Shown one piece after another: positions 1-6,412 of a stretch of DNA of 26,475 nucleotides. Below the pieces are notes generated by a model that saw nothing but the letters and a program-made list of their open reading frames with translations, was not told the origin of the DNA and searched no databases. The position numbers were made by a program, and so were the translations under genes. The stretch covers positions 1 to 26,475 of the forward strand of contig CAYYRE010000019.1 of the NCBI GenBank assembly GCA_964473895.1. The letters run 5' to 3'. The DNA comes from Sulfidibacterium sp964473895. Its GTDB lineage: Bacteria; Bacteroidota; Bacteroidia; Bacteroidales; F082. How positions within the stretch are numbered: position 1 is the stretch's first letter; every line of letters starts with the position of its first letter.

Positions 1-96
1 TGGCGACCGCAGGAAGCCCACGGAAAGCCGTTGCGGAACACCGTTTTCCGGGCCGGGGACTAAAACGGAAAGCCCGTCAGCCTCCCCAAAAAATCA
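1..96 (-). repeat. GC-rich intergenic element, copy 1 (cut by window start)
   Basis: Read on the minus strand this stretch starts with TGATTTTTTGGG, then has a GGGCTTTCCG core, later GCAACGGC, and ends in CGGTCGCCA. The same blocks occur in the same order and at similar spacing at 12751-12846 (TGATTTTTTGGG, GGGCTGTCCG, GCAACGGC, CAGCCGCCA), so the two are diverged copies of one element. The TGA that opens the match is the stop codon of the HAD gene. The copy runs off the left edge of the window. It resembles GC-rich repeats scattered between genes in many Bacteroidota, but that is recollection and was not checked. Confidence 0.6.
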
Positions 97-738
97 CCGA
101 ATGGTTATACCGGGTTTGAGAAATCCTTGTTCGAAGATATCGCGGATACGTAAGGGGGGAGCAAGATGCAGGGTTTTGAGCCCGGTTTTTCGTGCGCCTT
201 CAATGTTTTCGATACGGTCGTCGATAAACAGGGTTTTTTCGGGGGTCAACTGGTGATGGTGGATCACAAATTCATAGATTTCTTCGTGGGGTTTGGCGAG
301 GTGCAGGTTGAATGAAAACCAGGCTTTGTGAAAGAGTTCATCAAAGGTACGGTAGCCGAAACGAAGTTGCAAATCGCGCACGTACAGGTCGTAATGGATA
401 ACGTTGGAATTGCTTAAAAGGTAAACGGGATAGTGTTTTTTTACCTGTTCGATAATGCGGATACGTTCGGCGGGGATGTCGAAGATCAGGGCATTCCAGG
501 CTTCGTCGAGTTGCGCATCGGTGAGGTTCATTTGCAGGTAATTGCGTAGTTTGTCGCGGAAAACCGCCGGGGTGTCGATGCCTTTTTCAAACTTGTAGAT
601 TACTTTTTCGTAAAAATCTTTTGTTTTGAGTCGTTCGATATCGCGAAACCCCAGTTTTTCGAGTGCTTTCACCGTCATCATGGGGTCGATGTCGATGATA
701 ACGCCGCCGAAGTCAAAAATAATGTTTTCGATGTCCAT
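94..738 (-). CDS. HAD-superfamily (IA, YihX-like) phosphatase
   Basis: A 214-residue cytosolic hydrolase of the haloacid dehalogenase superfamily. Motif I is FDFGGVIIDID, with nucleophile D9; the +2 residue is Gly rather than the usual Asp, as in YihX-type sugar-phosphate phosphatases. Motif II is the Ser in YLLSNSN (about S109), motif III is K149 in AKPHEE, and motif IV is FIDDRIENIEGA (D173, D174). The helical stretch between motifs I and II fits a C1 cap. Family members dephosphorylate small metabolites; the substrate cannot be read from the sequence. The gene lies 32 bases downstream of ruvB but has its own TACCTTTG box, so it may be transcribed with or apart from it. Its TGA stop lies inside the copy-1 repeat element, so the last residues may have been altered by insertion of that element. 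Confidence 0.88.
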   Translation of the reverse strand: MDIENIIFDFGGVIIDIDPMMTVKALEKLGFRDIERLKTKDFYEKVIYKFEKGIDTPAVFRDKLRNYLQMNLTDAQLDEAWNALIFDIPAERIRIIEQVKKHYPVYLLSNSNVIHYDLYVRDLQLRFGYRTFDELFHKAWFSFNLHLAKPHEEIYEFVIHHHQLTPEKTLFIDDRIENIEGARKTGLKTLHLAPPLRIRDIFEQGFLKPGITIR

Positions 739-755
739 GCCCGGATGTTTTGTAA

Positions 756-763
756 CAAAGGTA
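756..763 (-). promoter_or_regulatory. -7 box TACCTTTG upstream of the HAD gene
   Basis: This matches the Bacteroidota -7 consensus TAnnTTTG and lies 17 bases before the HAD start codon. No TTTG -33 element is present at the usual 19-20 base spacing. Confidence 0.4.
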
Positions 764-770
764 AGGATTT

Positions 771-1793
771 CTAGAACAGTTTACCCTGTTCCGGTTTTTT
801 GGTTTTTCCGAGGTGTTTGTAAGCCAGTTCGGTGGCTTCGCGTCCCCGCGGGGTGCGCATGATATAGCCTTCCTGGATGAGGAAAGGTTCGTACACTTCT
901 TCGATGGTGCCGGCTTCTTCGCCCACGGCCGTGGCGATGGTGGTGATGCCCACCGGACCGCCCTTGAATTTTTCGATGATGGTGGACAAAATCCGGTTGT
1001 CCATTTCATCGAGTCCGTATTTGTCCACATTAAGGGCTTCGAGGGCGTGTTGCGAAATGGCCATATCGATGGTGCCATTGCCTTTGATTTGGGCGAAATC
1101 GCGTACACGGCGCAGCAGCAGGTTGGCGATGCGCGGGGTTCCGCGGCTGCGTCCGGCAATTTCAAGGGCAGCATCATCATCAATTTCGACCCGCAAAATG
1201 GCTGCCGAGCGTTTCACAATGCCGGCTAAAACGGGGGTGGTGTAGTAGGAAAGGCGTGAAGTGATACCGAAACGGGAGCGCAACGGGGCGGTAAGCAAAC
1301 CCGAGCGGGTGGTAGCCCCTACAAGGGTAAAGGGGTTGAGGGTAATTTGTACCGAGCGGGCGTTGGGGCCGGTTTCGATCATAATGTCGATTTTGTAATC
1401 TTCCATGGCCGAATAGAGATATTCTTCGACAACGGGGCTCAGCCGGTGGATTTCATCGATAAACAGCACATCGTTTTCTTCGAGGTTGGTGAGCAGTCCG
1501 GCGAGGTCGCCCGGTTTGTCGAGTACCGGACCGGAAGAGGTGACAATGTTTACGCCGAGTTCATTGGCAATGATGTGCGAAAGGGTGGTTTTGCCCAGTC
1601 CGGGAGGGCCGTGCAGTAAGACATGGTCCAGTGCTTCGCCCCTTTCGCGGGCGGCCTGCACAAAGATTTTCAGGTTTTCGACCACTTTGGGCTGACCGGC
1701 AAAACTCTCGAACCGTCCCGGACGCAGGACGTTTTCGATTTCTTTCTCGATTTTGCTCAACGAGGCTCCGGTGGCATCCAAATTTTCATTCAT
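771..1793 (-). CDS. ruvB: Holliday junction branch-migration ATPase RuvB
   Basis: The motor subunit of the RuvAB complex, which drives branch migration of Holliday junctions during recombination and fork repair. The start is ATG at 1793, giving MNENLDATG and 340 residues, the normal RuvB length. The reading frame is open for 51 more codons upstream, but that extension overlaps the next gene and its own promoter box. Walker A is GPPGLGKT (62-69), Walker B is LFIDEIH (110-116), sensor 1 is GATTRSG (159-165), and the LRSRFG arginine-finger segment is near 171-176. The C-terminal winged helix ends in PRGREATELAYKHLG. A TATCTTTG box about 85 bases upstream suggests an independent promoter. ruvA and ruvC are not in the window. 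Confidence 0.97.
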   Translation of the reverse strand: MNENLDATGASLSKIEKEIENVLRPGRFESFAGQPKVVENLKIFVQAARERGEALDHVLLHGPPGLGKTTLSHIIANELGVNIVTSSGPVLDKPGDLAGLLTNLEENDVLFIDEIHRLSPVVEEYLYSAMEDYKIDIMIETGPNARSVQITLNPFTLVGATTRSGLLTAPLRSRFGITSRLSYYTTPVLAGIVKRSAAILRVEIDDDAALEIAGRSRGTPRIANLLLRRVRDFAQIKGNGTIDMAISQHALEALNVDKYGLDEMDNRILSTIIEKFKGGPVGITTIATAVGEEAGTIEEVYEPFLIQEGYIMRTPRGREATELAYKHLGKTKKPEQGKLF

Positions 1794-1877
1794 GACATAT
1801 TCTTTTTTCCGGCCACACGCATCTTGCGGCATGAACCCTTTTCGTTTTAGTGCCGAACGAAATATTTCGGTTTGTGG

Positions 1878-1885
1878 CAAAGATA
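1878..1885 (-). promoter_or_regulatory. -7 box TATCTTTG upstream of ruvB
   Basis: A perfect TAnnTTTG match on the minus strand, which would give a leader of about 80 bases before the ruvB ATG at 1793. It falls inside the longer in-frame extension, which supports the shorter RuvB start. No clear -33 box. Confidence 0.4.
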
Positions 1886-1930
1886 AGGATAAAGGACGAA
1901 CAATTTCTTTCACCCGGAAGAGGAGATTAT

Positions 1931-3001
1931 TTATTCGCCAAGCCATCTTTTAAAGGCGGCCATTTTTAATTTGCTGATGATAATTTCTTTTTCGGTATGG
2001 GGTTTTACCTTGACACGCAACTGGCTGTTGCCATACTTTTCGACCTTGGAAACGGCGTGAATGGAAATAATAAACTGGCGGTTGGCACGGAAAAATTTCT
2101 GCGGGTCCATAAGGCTGAAAAGATCATCCAGCGGCAGGTTGGCTGTCAGTTTTTCGCCGGAATGTTTAACAATGTAGGTTAGCTTATGTTCAATAAAAGC
2201 GTAAGCCATGTCATCTATCAGTACCGGTACCAGTTTGGTTCCCTGATTTGCCAATATTCTTTTTTGTGTTGTGGATTTTTCTTCTTTTGTTACGGCAGGC
2301 GGTGTGTTTGTCTTTTGTAACGATGGATTTGCAAGGGGTTTTGATGTTTTGATGCGGTGTTCCATGTTCAGGTACAGAAAACGGATAAATACGAAAATAA
2401 TGAGGGTAATCAAGAGCCATGATATAACAAAAACGTACAGTAGCTTTTCGCGAAAATCATCCAACTGTTTTTTAATATAAACAAGGTTGGCATGCACGGC
2501 CACAATGAGGTCGGAACCTTCGACAGGGGCAACATAAATGATTTCAGAGAAGTTTTTTTTGAGGAAAGTTCGTACCCCGCCGGCTGGTTTCCCGCTTTGC
2601 AGGATACTTTCAAAATTTTCTTTAAACTGTTCGTTGTTCAGTAAGCTGACCACCGAATTGGTACTGTCTATTCTTTTTCCGATCCTGCGTGGGTCGGGAT
2701 GACAAAGTTGCACCCCTTGTTGGTTATACATACATTCAAATCCTTTATCAATGGGGGTGTATTGGATGCTTTTTTGAAACTCTTCAATGACCTGTTGTTC
2801 GGAATACCCCTCTTTGAGCTTTTGGGCCAACAGGCGAGCCATGTGTATCGCTTCCTGTTTGTTGGCGTCAATGCGGCTTTCGATCAGTGCCTTTTCGCTG
2901 ATGGCATATACATAATGAAAACTGAAATAACTGACCAGTGCCGTAATGCCCAGTACAAAAGCAAGACTTAAAAAGAAAAGGAAATAGGTGTTTTTGTTCA
3001 T
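1931..3001 (-). CDS. Membrane-bound LytTR-family regulator with extracytoplasmic sensor region
   Basis: A 356-residue protein with a one-component signalling layout. Transmembrane helix 1 is about residues 6-28. An extracytoplasmic region at about 31-186 begins with a long helix and ends in FSEIIYVAPVEGSDLIVAV, which looks like a Cache-type sensor fold. Transmembrane helix 2 is about 187-210, followed by a Lys/Thr/Pro-rich linker (about 215-255). The C-terminal LytTR DNA-binding domain is about 258-354, with the typical FFRANRQFIISIHAV segment. There is no receiver or kinase domain, so an extracellular ligand would act on a DNA-binding domain tethered to the inner membrane. The LytTR call is firm; the Cache call is inferred from layout. 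The divergent neighbour is a secreted-repeat lipoprotein, and the spacer between them holds repeated candidate LytTR sites. Confidence 0.85.
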   Translation of the reverse strand: MNKNTYFLFFLSLAFVLGITALVSYFSFHYVYAISEKALIESRIDANKQEAIHMARLLAQKLKEGYSEQQVIEEFQKSIQYTPIDKGFECMYNQQGVQLCHPDPRRIGKRIDSTNSVVSLLNNEQFKENFESILQSGKPAGGVRTFLKKNFSEIIYVAPVEGSDLIVAVHANLVYIKKQLDDFREKLLYVFVISWLLITLIIFVFIRFLYLNMEHRIKTSKPLANPSLQKTNTPPAVTKEEKSTTQKRILANQGTKLVPVLIDDMAYAFIEHKLTYIVKHSGEKLTANLPLDDLFSLMDPQKFFRANRQFIISIHAVSKVEKYGNSQLRVKVKPHTEKEIIISKLKMAAFKRWLGE

Positions 3002-3052
3002 TTTTTAATGAGAAAAGTTTAAACCAACTCCCCTTTTTACCAATGGGGATAC

Positions 3053-3060
3053 CAAAAATA
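3053..3060 (-). promoter_or_regulatory. -7 box TATTTTTG upstream of the LytTR regulator
   Basis: A perfect TAnnTTTG match on the minus strand, 51 bases before the start codon at 3001. The repeated TTC(A/G)G sites at 3091-3165 lie just upstream of it, where an activator could bind. No -33 TTTG. Confidence 0.4.
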
Positions 3061-3090
3061 GGGAAAGTTTTTCAGCGGGAGGCTTTTTTA

Positions 3091-3165
3091 TGTCACTTCA
3101 GATGGATTTTTCGCCCTTTCGGTATGTCATTTCGGATGTTGGCAGTGGATTATTGCCCTTTCGGT
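3091..3165. promoter_or_regulatory. Duplicated direct-repeat block, candidate LytTR operator
   Basis: TGTCACTTCAGATG (3091-3104) recurs as TGTCATTTCGGATG (3125-3138), and GCCCTTTCGGT occurs exactly twice (3113-3123 and 3155-3165). All four carry a TTC(A/G)G core, at 3097, 3118, 3131 and 3160. The first two cores are 21 bases apart, the spacing typical of paired LytTR half-sites, and the two exact 11-mers are 42 bases apart. The block lies between the LytTR gene and the divergent lipoprotein gene. The rest of the 255-base spacer shows no gene. Confidence 0.45.
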
Positions 3166-3256
3166 TGCTTGATCCTCTTCTCCGGTCAGTTTGTTTTTCG
3201 GAATCCGTTTTTCCGCCGGTTCTTTGCAGAAAAATAATCACAAAAATTTTATTACC

Positions 3257-4129
3257 ATGAAAGCAGCAAAACTATTTGTTATTTTAATTGCAGGCGGCCT
3301 TTTGGCTTTTTCGGCCTGCTCAACAACCGACACCCCCACTCCGGAACCCAAACCGGGTGTAAAGATTTCGGCTACCGCTACTATGGGGAATATTCTTGTC
3401 GACCAAAACGGGATGACCCTCTATTTCTTTTCAAAAGATGTGGATGGTCAGTCGGCCTGTACGGAAGGATGTCTTGACAATTGGCCCATATATTATGCTT
3501 CGACGATGGAAATCGGTGCCGGGTTAAATGCCAACGATTTTGCCGTCATCACGCGCAGCGATGGAAAACCACAGATTACCTATAAAGGATGGCCACTCTA
3601 TTATTTTGTCAACGACAAAAATGCCGGCGATGTAAAAGGTGAAGGGGTCAAAAATGTTTGGTTTGCGGCCAGTCCCGATTATTCGGTGATGTTGGCCGTA
3701 GGACAGTTGGTAGGTGCCGATGGGAAAAACTATCTTTCGGATTATACCGAAGGAACGGGACTGACACCCTTTTTGACCGACCTTGCAGGACGGACGTTAT
3801 ACACTTTTAAGAAAGACAGTGCAAACACCAACAACTTTACCGCTCCTGATTTTAGCAATAACAGCGTATGGCCTATTGCCGAGATTACACCCGGCAAAGT
3901 ACCTTCCACTTTCAATAAGGATGATTTCGGACAAATTGATGTTTACGGAAAAAAGCAGCTGACGTATCGCGGATGGCCGTTGTACTATTTCGGACAAGAT
4001 ATGAAAAGAGGAGACACCAAAGGGGTGAGTTTTCCCAAGCCAGGCGTTTGGCCTGTGGCAAACCTCAACACCCCCATGGCTCCCGGGATGTCCGCTTCGG
4101 GCAACGGAGGCAATGGCTCTAACTACTAA
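3257..4129 (+). CDS. Lipoprotein with two secreted-repeat (COG4315/PF03640) units
   Basis: A 290-residue lipoprotein. The chosen start is ATG at 3257, which gives a signal peptide MKAAKLFVILIAGG with Cys21 as the lipid-modified residue (LAFSAC). A longer frame from 3191 would put extra residues before the signal peptide. A Pro/Thr-rich linker (about 24-35) is followed by two related halves. Each half opens with an ILVDQNGMTLYFF- or LAGRTLYTF-type segment and ends in an (I/L)TYKGWPLYYF- or LTYRGWPLYYF-type segment. These are hallmarks of the 'secreted repeat of unknown function' family. The first half has a Cys pair (SACTEGC). No biochemical function is established for the family as far as I know. 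It may be regulated by the divergent membrane-bound LytTR protein (inference). A strong terminator follows. Confidence 0.88.
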   Translation: MKAAKLFVILIAGGLLAFSACSTTDTPTPEPKPGVKISATATMGNILVDQNGMTLYFFSKDVDGQSACTEGCLDNWPIYYASTMEIGAGLNANDFAVITRSDGKPQITYKGWPLYYFVNDKNAGDVKGEGVKNVWFAASPDYSVMLAVGQLVGADGKNYLSDYTEGTGLTPFLTDLAGRTLYTFKKDSANTNNFTAPDFSNNSVWPIAEITPGKVPSTFNKDDFGQIDVYGKKQLTYRGWPLYYFGQDMKRGDTKGVSFPKPGVWPVANLNTPMAPGMSASGNGGNGSNY

Positions 4130-4155
4130 GAACTGACGATTTTATTCGGTTCCTG

Positions 4156-4207
4156 ATCCGGGCGACCCTTTGCATTACTAGCAAATTGCGTTGCCCGGAT
4201 TTTTTTT
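4156..4207 (+). terminator. Rho-independent terminator after the secreted-repeat lipoprotein
   Basis: An 11-base-pair outer stem ATCCGGGCGAC / GTTGCCCGGAT (one G-T pair) encloses a smaller TTTGC / GCAAA hairpin and is followed by seven T (4201-4207). Confidence 0.85.
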
Positions 4208-4253
4208 GAGTCATAGGAAACGAACATGCATTCGATTCATTACAAAGTCCAAT

Positions 4254-4446
4254 CCCGCCTGACCAGCAAAGTCGGGCAGGCCCGCCTGACCNNNNNNNNN
4301 NNNNNNNNNNNNNNNNNNNNNNNNNNNNNNNNNNNNNNNNNNNNNNNNNNNNNNNNNNNNNNNNNNNNNNNNNNNNNNNNNNNNNNNNNNNCCCGCCTGA
4401 CCAGCAAAGTCGGGCAGGCCCGCCTGACCGGAAAAAGTCGGGCAGG
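4254..4446. repeat. Tandem 27-base palindromic repeat interrupted by a 100-N assembly gap
   Basis: The unit begins CCCGCCTGAC and ends GTCGGGCAGG. Complete copies lie at 4254-4280 and 4392-4418. A partial copy runs 4281-4291 into the N run (4292-4391), and a 28-base variant (CCGGAAAAAG in the middle) occupies 4419-4446. GCCTGAC and GTCGGGC can pair in either order (one G-T pair), so each unit and each junction can form a hairpin. Exactly 100 N is a common placeholder for an unknown gap size, so the true copy number is unknown. Copies are directly adjacent with no unique spacers, so this is not a CRISPR array. The 425-base gene-free stretch 4130-4554 holds this array, the terminator before it and a small hairpin after it. 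Confidence 0.9.
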
Positions 4447-4477
4447 GCAGGCAGAAGAAGGTAGTTAAACCCACCAC

Positions 4478-4491
4478 CGCGCTAAAGCGCG
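4478..4491. other. Perfect hairpin CGCGC-TAAA-GCGCG
   Basis: A 5-base-pair GC stem with a TAAA loop between the palindromic array and the P460 lipoprotein gene. No T-run follows, so it is unlikely to be a terminator. It may belong to the neighbouring repeat element. Confidence 0.4.
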
Positions 4492-4554
4492 ACAGGTTCT
4501 CCAAGGGTGATTGATAAGATATTAAAATACAACACAATACAAAAATATAAACAG

Positions 4555-5112
4555 ATGATAAGACGAACTTATCCCTTTTTTTTGGGATTTACACTGATCC
4601 TGTTGTTTTTGGTTTCCTGTTCTTCGGGGCCCCGGAACAAGCAGACGGATGATGCAACGGTTTCCCTTCCGGATATTGAAATGCCGGGGAATCAATTATC
4701 GTTTAAGGCCATCGAAGGGTACGAAAACTACAGAATTGTTGCCACACATTACCGTACGGATAAAAAAGAGTTGCGGTATGTTCTGGCTAATGCTATTGCG
4801 TTTAAAGCGCTAAAAAACAAACGTTTTCCGCTTCCGCAAGGTAGCAAGGTGGTGAAAATAGGGTGGAAAACCCATCCCATGAAAAGATTTGGTGTTGCTT
4901 TGGAGGCCGGCCCACTGCAACGGGTTGAATTTATGATCAAAGACAGCAGCCGGTTTTCCGCAAATCCAGGAAACTGGGGCTACGCCCGTTTTGTAAAAGA
5001 AAACGGACAATACAAGGCGTGGCAAAAAGGTACCAACAGTTGTGTTTCATGCCACAACGGTGCGGGCAAAGGCCGTGACTTTCTCTATACACAGTATCAG
5101 GAAGTTTTTTGA
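4555..5112 (+). CDS. Cytochrome P460-like c-type haem lipoprotein
   Basis: A 185-residue exported lipoprotein. The start at ATG 4555 (MIRRTYPFF) gives a compact signal peptide with Cys22 in FLVSC; an in-frame GTG at 4507 would add 16 residues ahead of it. The body resembles the cytochrome P460 fold: YENYR..ATHYR, then LRYVLANAIAF, a Lys/Pro-rich strand (FPLPQGSKVVKIGWKTHP), a NWGYARF segment, and one C-terminal CVSCH haem-binding motif (163-167). Known P460 proteins oxidise hydroxylamine or bind small nitrogen oxides using a Lys-haem crosslink, but many homologues have no tested role, so only the fold and haem attachment are supported here. It is placed at the cell envelope by its lipobox. 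The alcohol dehydrogenase gene starts 38 bases after its stop. Confidence 0.82.
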   Translation: MIRRTYPFFLGFTLILLFLVSCSSGPRNKQTDDATVSLPDIEMPGNQLSFKAIEGYENYRIVATHYRTDKKELRYVLANAIAFKALKNKRFPLPQGSKVVKIGWKTHPMKRFGVALEAGPLQRVEFMIKDSSRFSANPGNWGYARFVKENGQYKAWQKGTNSCVSCHNGAGKGRDFLYTQYQEVF

Positions 5113-5118
5113 AATCGT

Positions 5119-5126
5119 TATTTTTG
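5119..5126 (+). promoter_or_regulatory. -7 box TATTTTTG upstream of the alcohol dehydrogenase
   Basis: A perfect TAnnTTTG match 24 bases before the ATG at 5151 and just after the P460 stop codon. It suggests the dehydrogenase can be transcribed separately. No -33 TTTG at normal spacing. Confidence 0.4.
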
Positions 5127-5150
5127 CATTCAAAAGAAAAAGCAATCGTT

Positions 5151-6296
5151 ATGGCTATAAAAAATTTCACGGCATACAATCCGACCCGGCTGCATTTTGG
5201 GCAGGGGGTTACCGAAAACATCGGTGAAACGGTAAAATCTTACGGACAGCGTGTTTTACTGGTTTACGGAAAAGGTTCCGTAAAAAAATACGGATATTAT
5301 GCTCAAGTTGTGACTGCTTTGCAAAAACAGGCGCTGGAAGTGATTGATTTTGGCGGGATACAGCCCAATCCGCTGGTGGAGGATGTGCGCCGGGCCATTG
5401 CGCTCGGAAAAGAAAAAGAGGTGGAGGTGGTACTGGCCCTTGGCGGGGGTAGTGTGATTGATTCGGCCAAAATCATCAGTATCGGGCTGGTGAACGAAGC
5501 CGACCCGTGGCAGTTTATGCTTTGGCAGGCACAGCCGCAAAAAGCGTTGCCTCTCGTGACCGTTTTAACACTGGCAGCAACAGGGACCGAAATGAACGGA
5601 GCGGCAGTTTTGCAAAATTTGGAAGAAGGAAAAAAAGTGGGATTTGTCCATCCGTTGCTTTTTCCGAAAGATTCGTTTTTGGATCCTTCGTTTACGGTCA
5701 CCGTTCCGAAAGATTACACGGCCTACGGGGTGGTGGACCTTATTGCCCATGCACTGGAAGCCTTTTTCGGTGATGGAGAGCCCGAAGTTATCGATCAAAT
5801 CACCATGGCGATTATTAAAAATGCCATGGAACAGTCCCCTTTGTTGCTCCATGATTTGCACAATGTGGATTTACGTGCCAACATTATGCTGGATGCCACG
5901 TTGGCCCTCAACGGGCTAACCAATTACGGACGAACGGGAGGCGACTGGGGTGTGCATGCCCTCGGACATGAACTTTCGTTGCTTTACGGTACGCCGCACG
6001 GTGCTACACTGAGCATTGTTTATCCTGCCTGGTTGCGGCTGCAATCCGAACGTCTTGCCGGCCGTATCCAAAAACTGGGGAAAGGTCTTTTCGGCACGTC
6101 TGATGTGGAAAAAACCATTGAAAAAATCGAACGGTTTTTCCGTTCCATTGACTCGCCGGTTCGTTTACCGGAAGCCGGAATATCCCCTGACAAAAAGGAA
6201 GAAATTCTTCGCCAGATGAATAAAAACCAAGATAGTGGTATGGTACATCCGCTTACGGATGATGACCGAAGGCGGATTGTGGAGTGGATGGTCTGA
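5151..6296 (+). CDS. Iron-containing NAD(P)H-dependent alcohol dehydrogenase (YqhD/BDH type)
   Basis: A 381-residue group III alcohol dehydrogenase. The start is ATG 5151 (MAIKNFTAYNPT); an upstream ATG at 5109 overlaps the P460 gene and adds residues absent from the family. The nucleotide-binding motif is LALGGGSVIDSAK (about 96-107). The metal ligands fit D196 and H200 (VDLIAHALE), H269 (GVHALGHE) and H283 (TPHG), which is the YqhD pattern shifted by two residues. The family reduces aldehydes to alcohols with NADPH and is linked to fermentation or detoxification of reactive aldehydes. The exact substrate is unknown. Its 3' end faces the hydantoinase gene. Confidence 0.93.
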   Translation: MAIKNFTAYNPTRLHFGQGVTENIGETVKSYGQRVLLVYGKGSVKKYGYYAQVVTALQKQALEVIDFGGIQPNPLVEDVRRAIALGKEKEVEVVLALGGGSVIDSAKIISIGLVNEADPWQFMLWQAQPQKALPLVTVLTLAATGTEMNGAAVLQNLEEGKKVGFVHPLLFPKDSFLDPSFTVTVPKDYTAYGVVDLIAHALEAFFGDGEPEVIDQITMAIIKNAMEQSPLLLHDLHNVDLRANIMLDATLALNGLTNYGRTGGDWGVHALGHELSLLYGTPHGATLSIVYPAWLRLQSERLAGRIQKLGKGLFGTSDVEKTIEKIERFFRSIDSPVRLPEAGISPDKKEEILRQMNKNQDSGMVHPLTDDDRRRIVEWMV

Positions 6297-6310
6297 AGGG
6301 GGAGGGTAGA

Positions 6311-6380
6311 ATTCGGAATTTAGATTTTAGAATTCAGAGTTTAGATTTTAGATTTCAGAAACCAGATTTCAGAATTTAGC
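6311..6380. repeat. Degenerate AT-rich tandem repeat (TTTAGATTT/TCAGAATT)
   Basis: About three imperfect units of roughly 20-23 bases built from TTTAGATTT(T)AGA and TTCAGA(A). The block lies between the converging dehydrogenase and hydantoinase genes. No hairpin terminator is obvious in this spacer. Confidence 0.65.
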
Positions 6381-6412
6381 CGTATAACTCTTCGGGAAGA
6401 ATTTAGAATGGG

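Noticed and set aside
1794..1946. N-terminal extension of RuvB by 51 residues
   Set aside because: It overlaps the LytTR gene end and the predicted ruvB promoter, and RuvB of 340 residues from 1793 is the family length.
3043..3237. A 64-codon plus-strand open frame in the LytTR/lipoprotein spacer
   Set aside because: It has no family features and crosses the repeated regulatory sites.
4254..4446. Reading the 27-base repeat as a CRISPR array
   Set aside because: Units are directly adjacent without unique spacers, are palindromic, and no cas genes are in the window.
4211..4537. Open frames crossing the N run
   Set aside because: They are translations of the palindromic repeat and of N, not genes.
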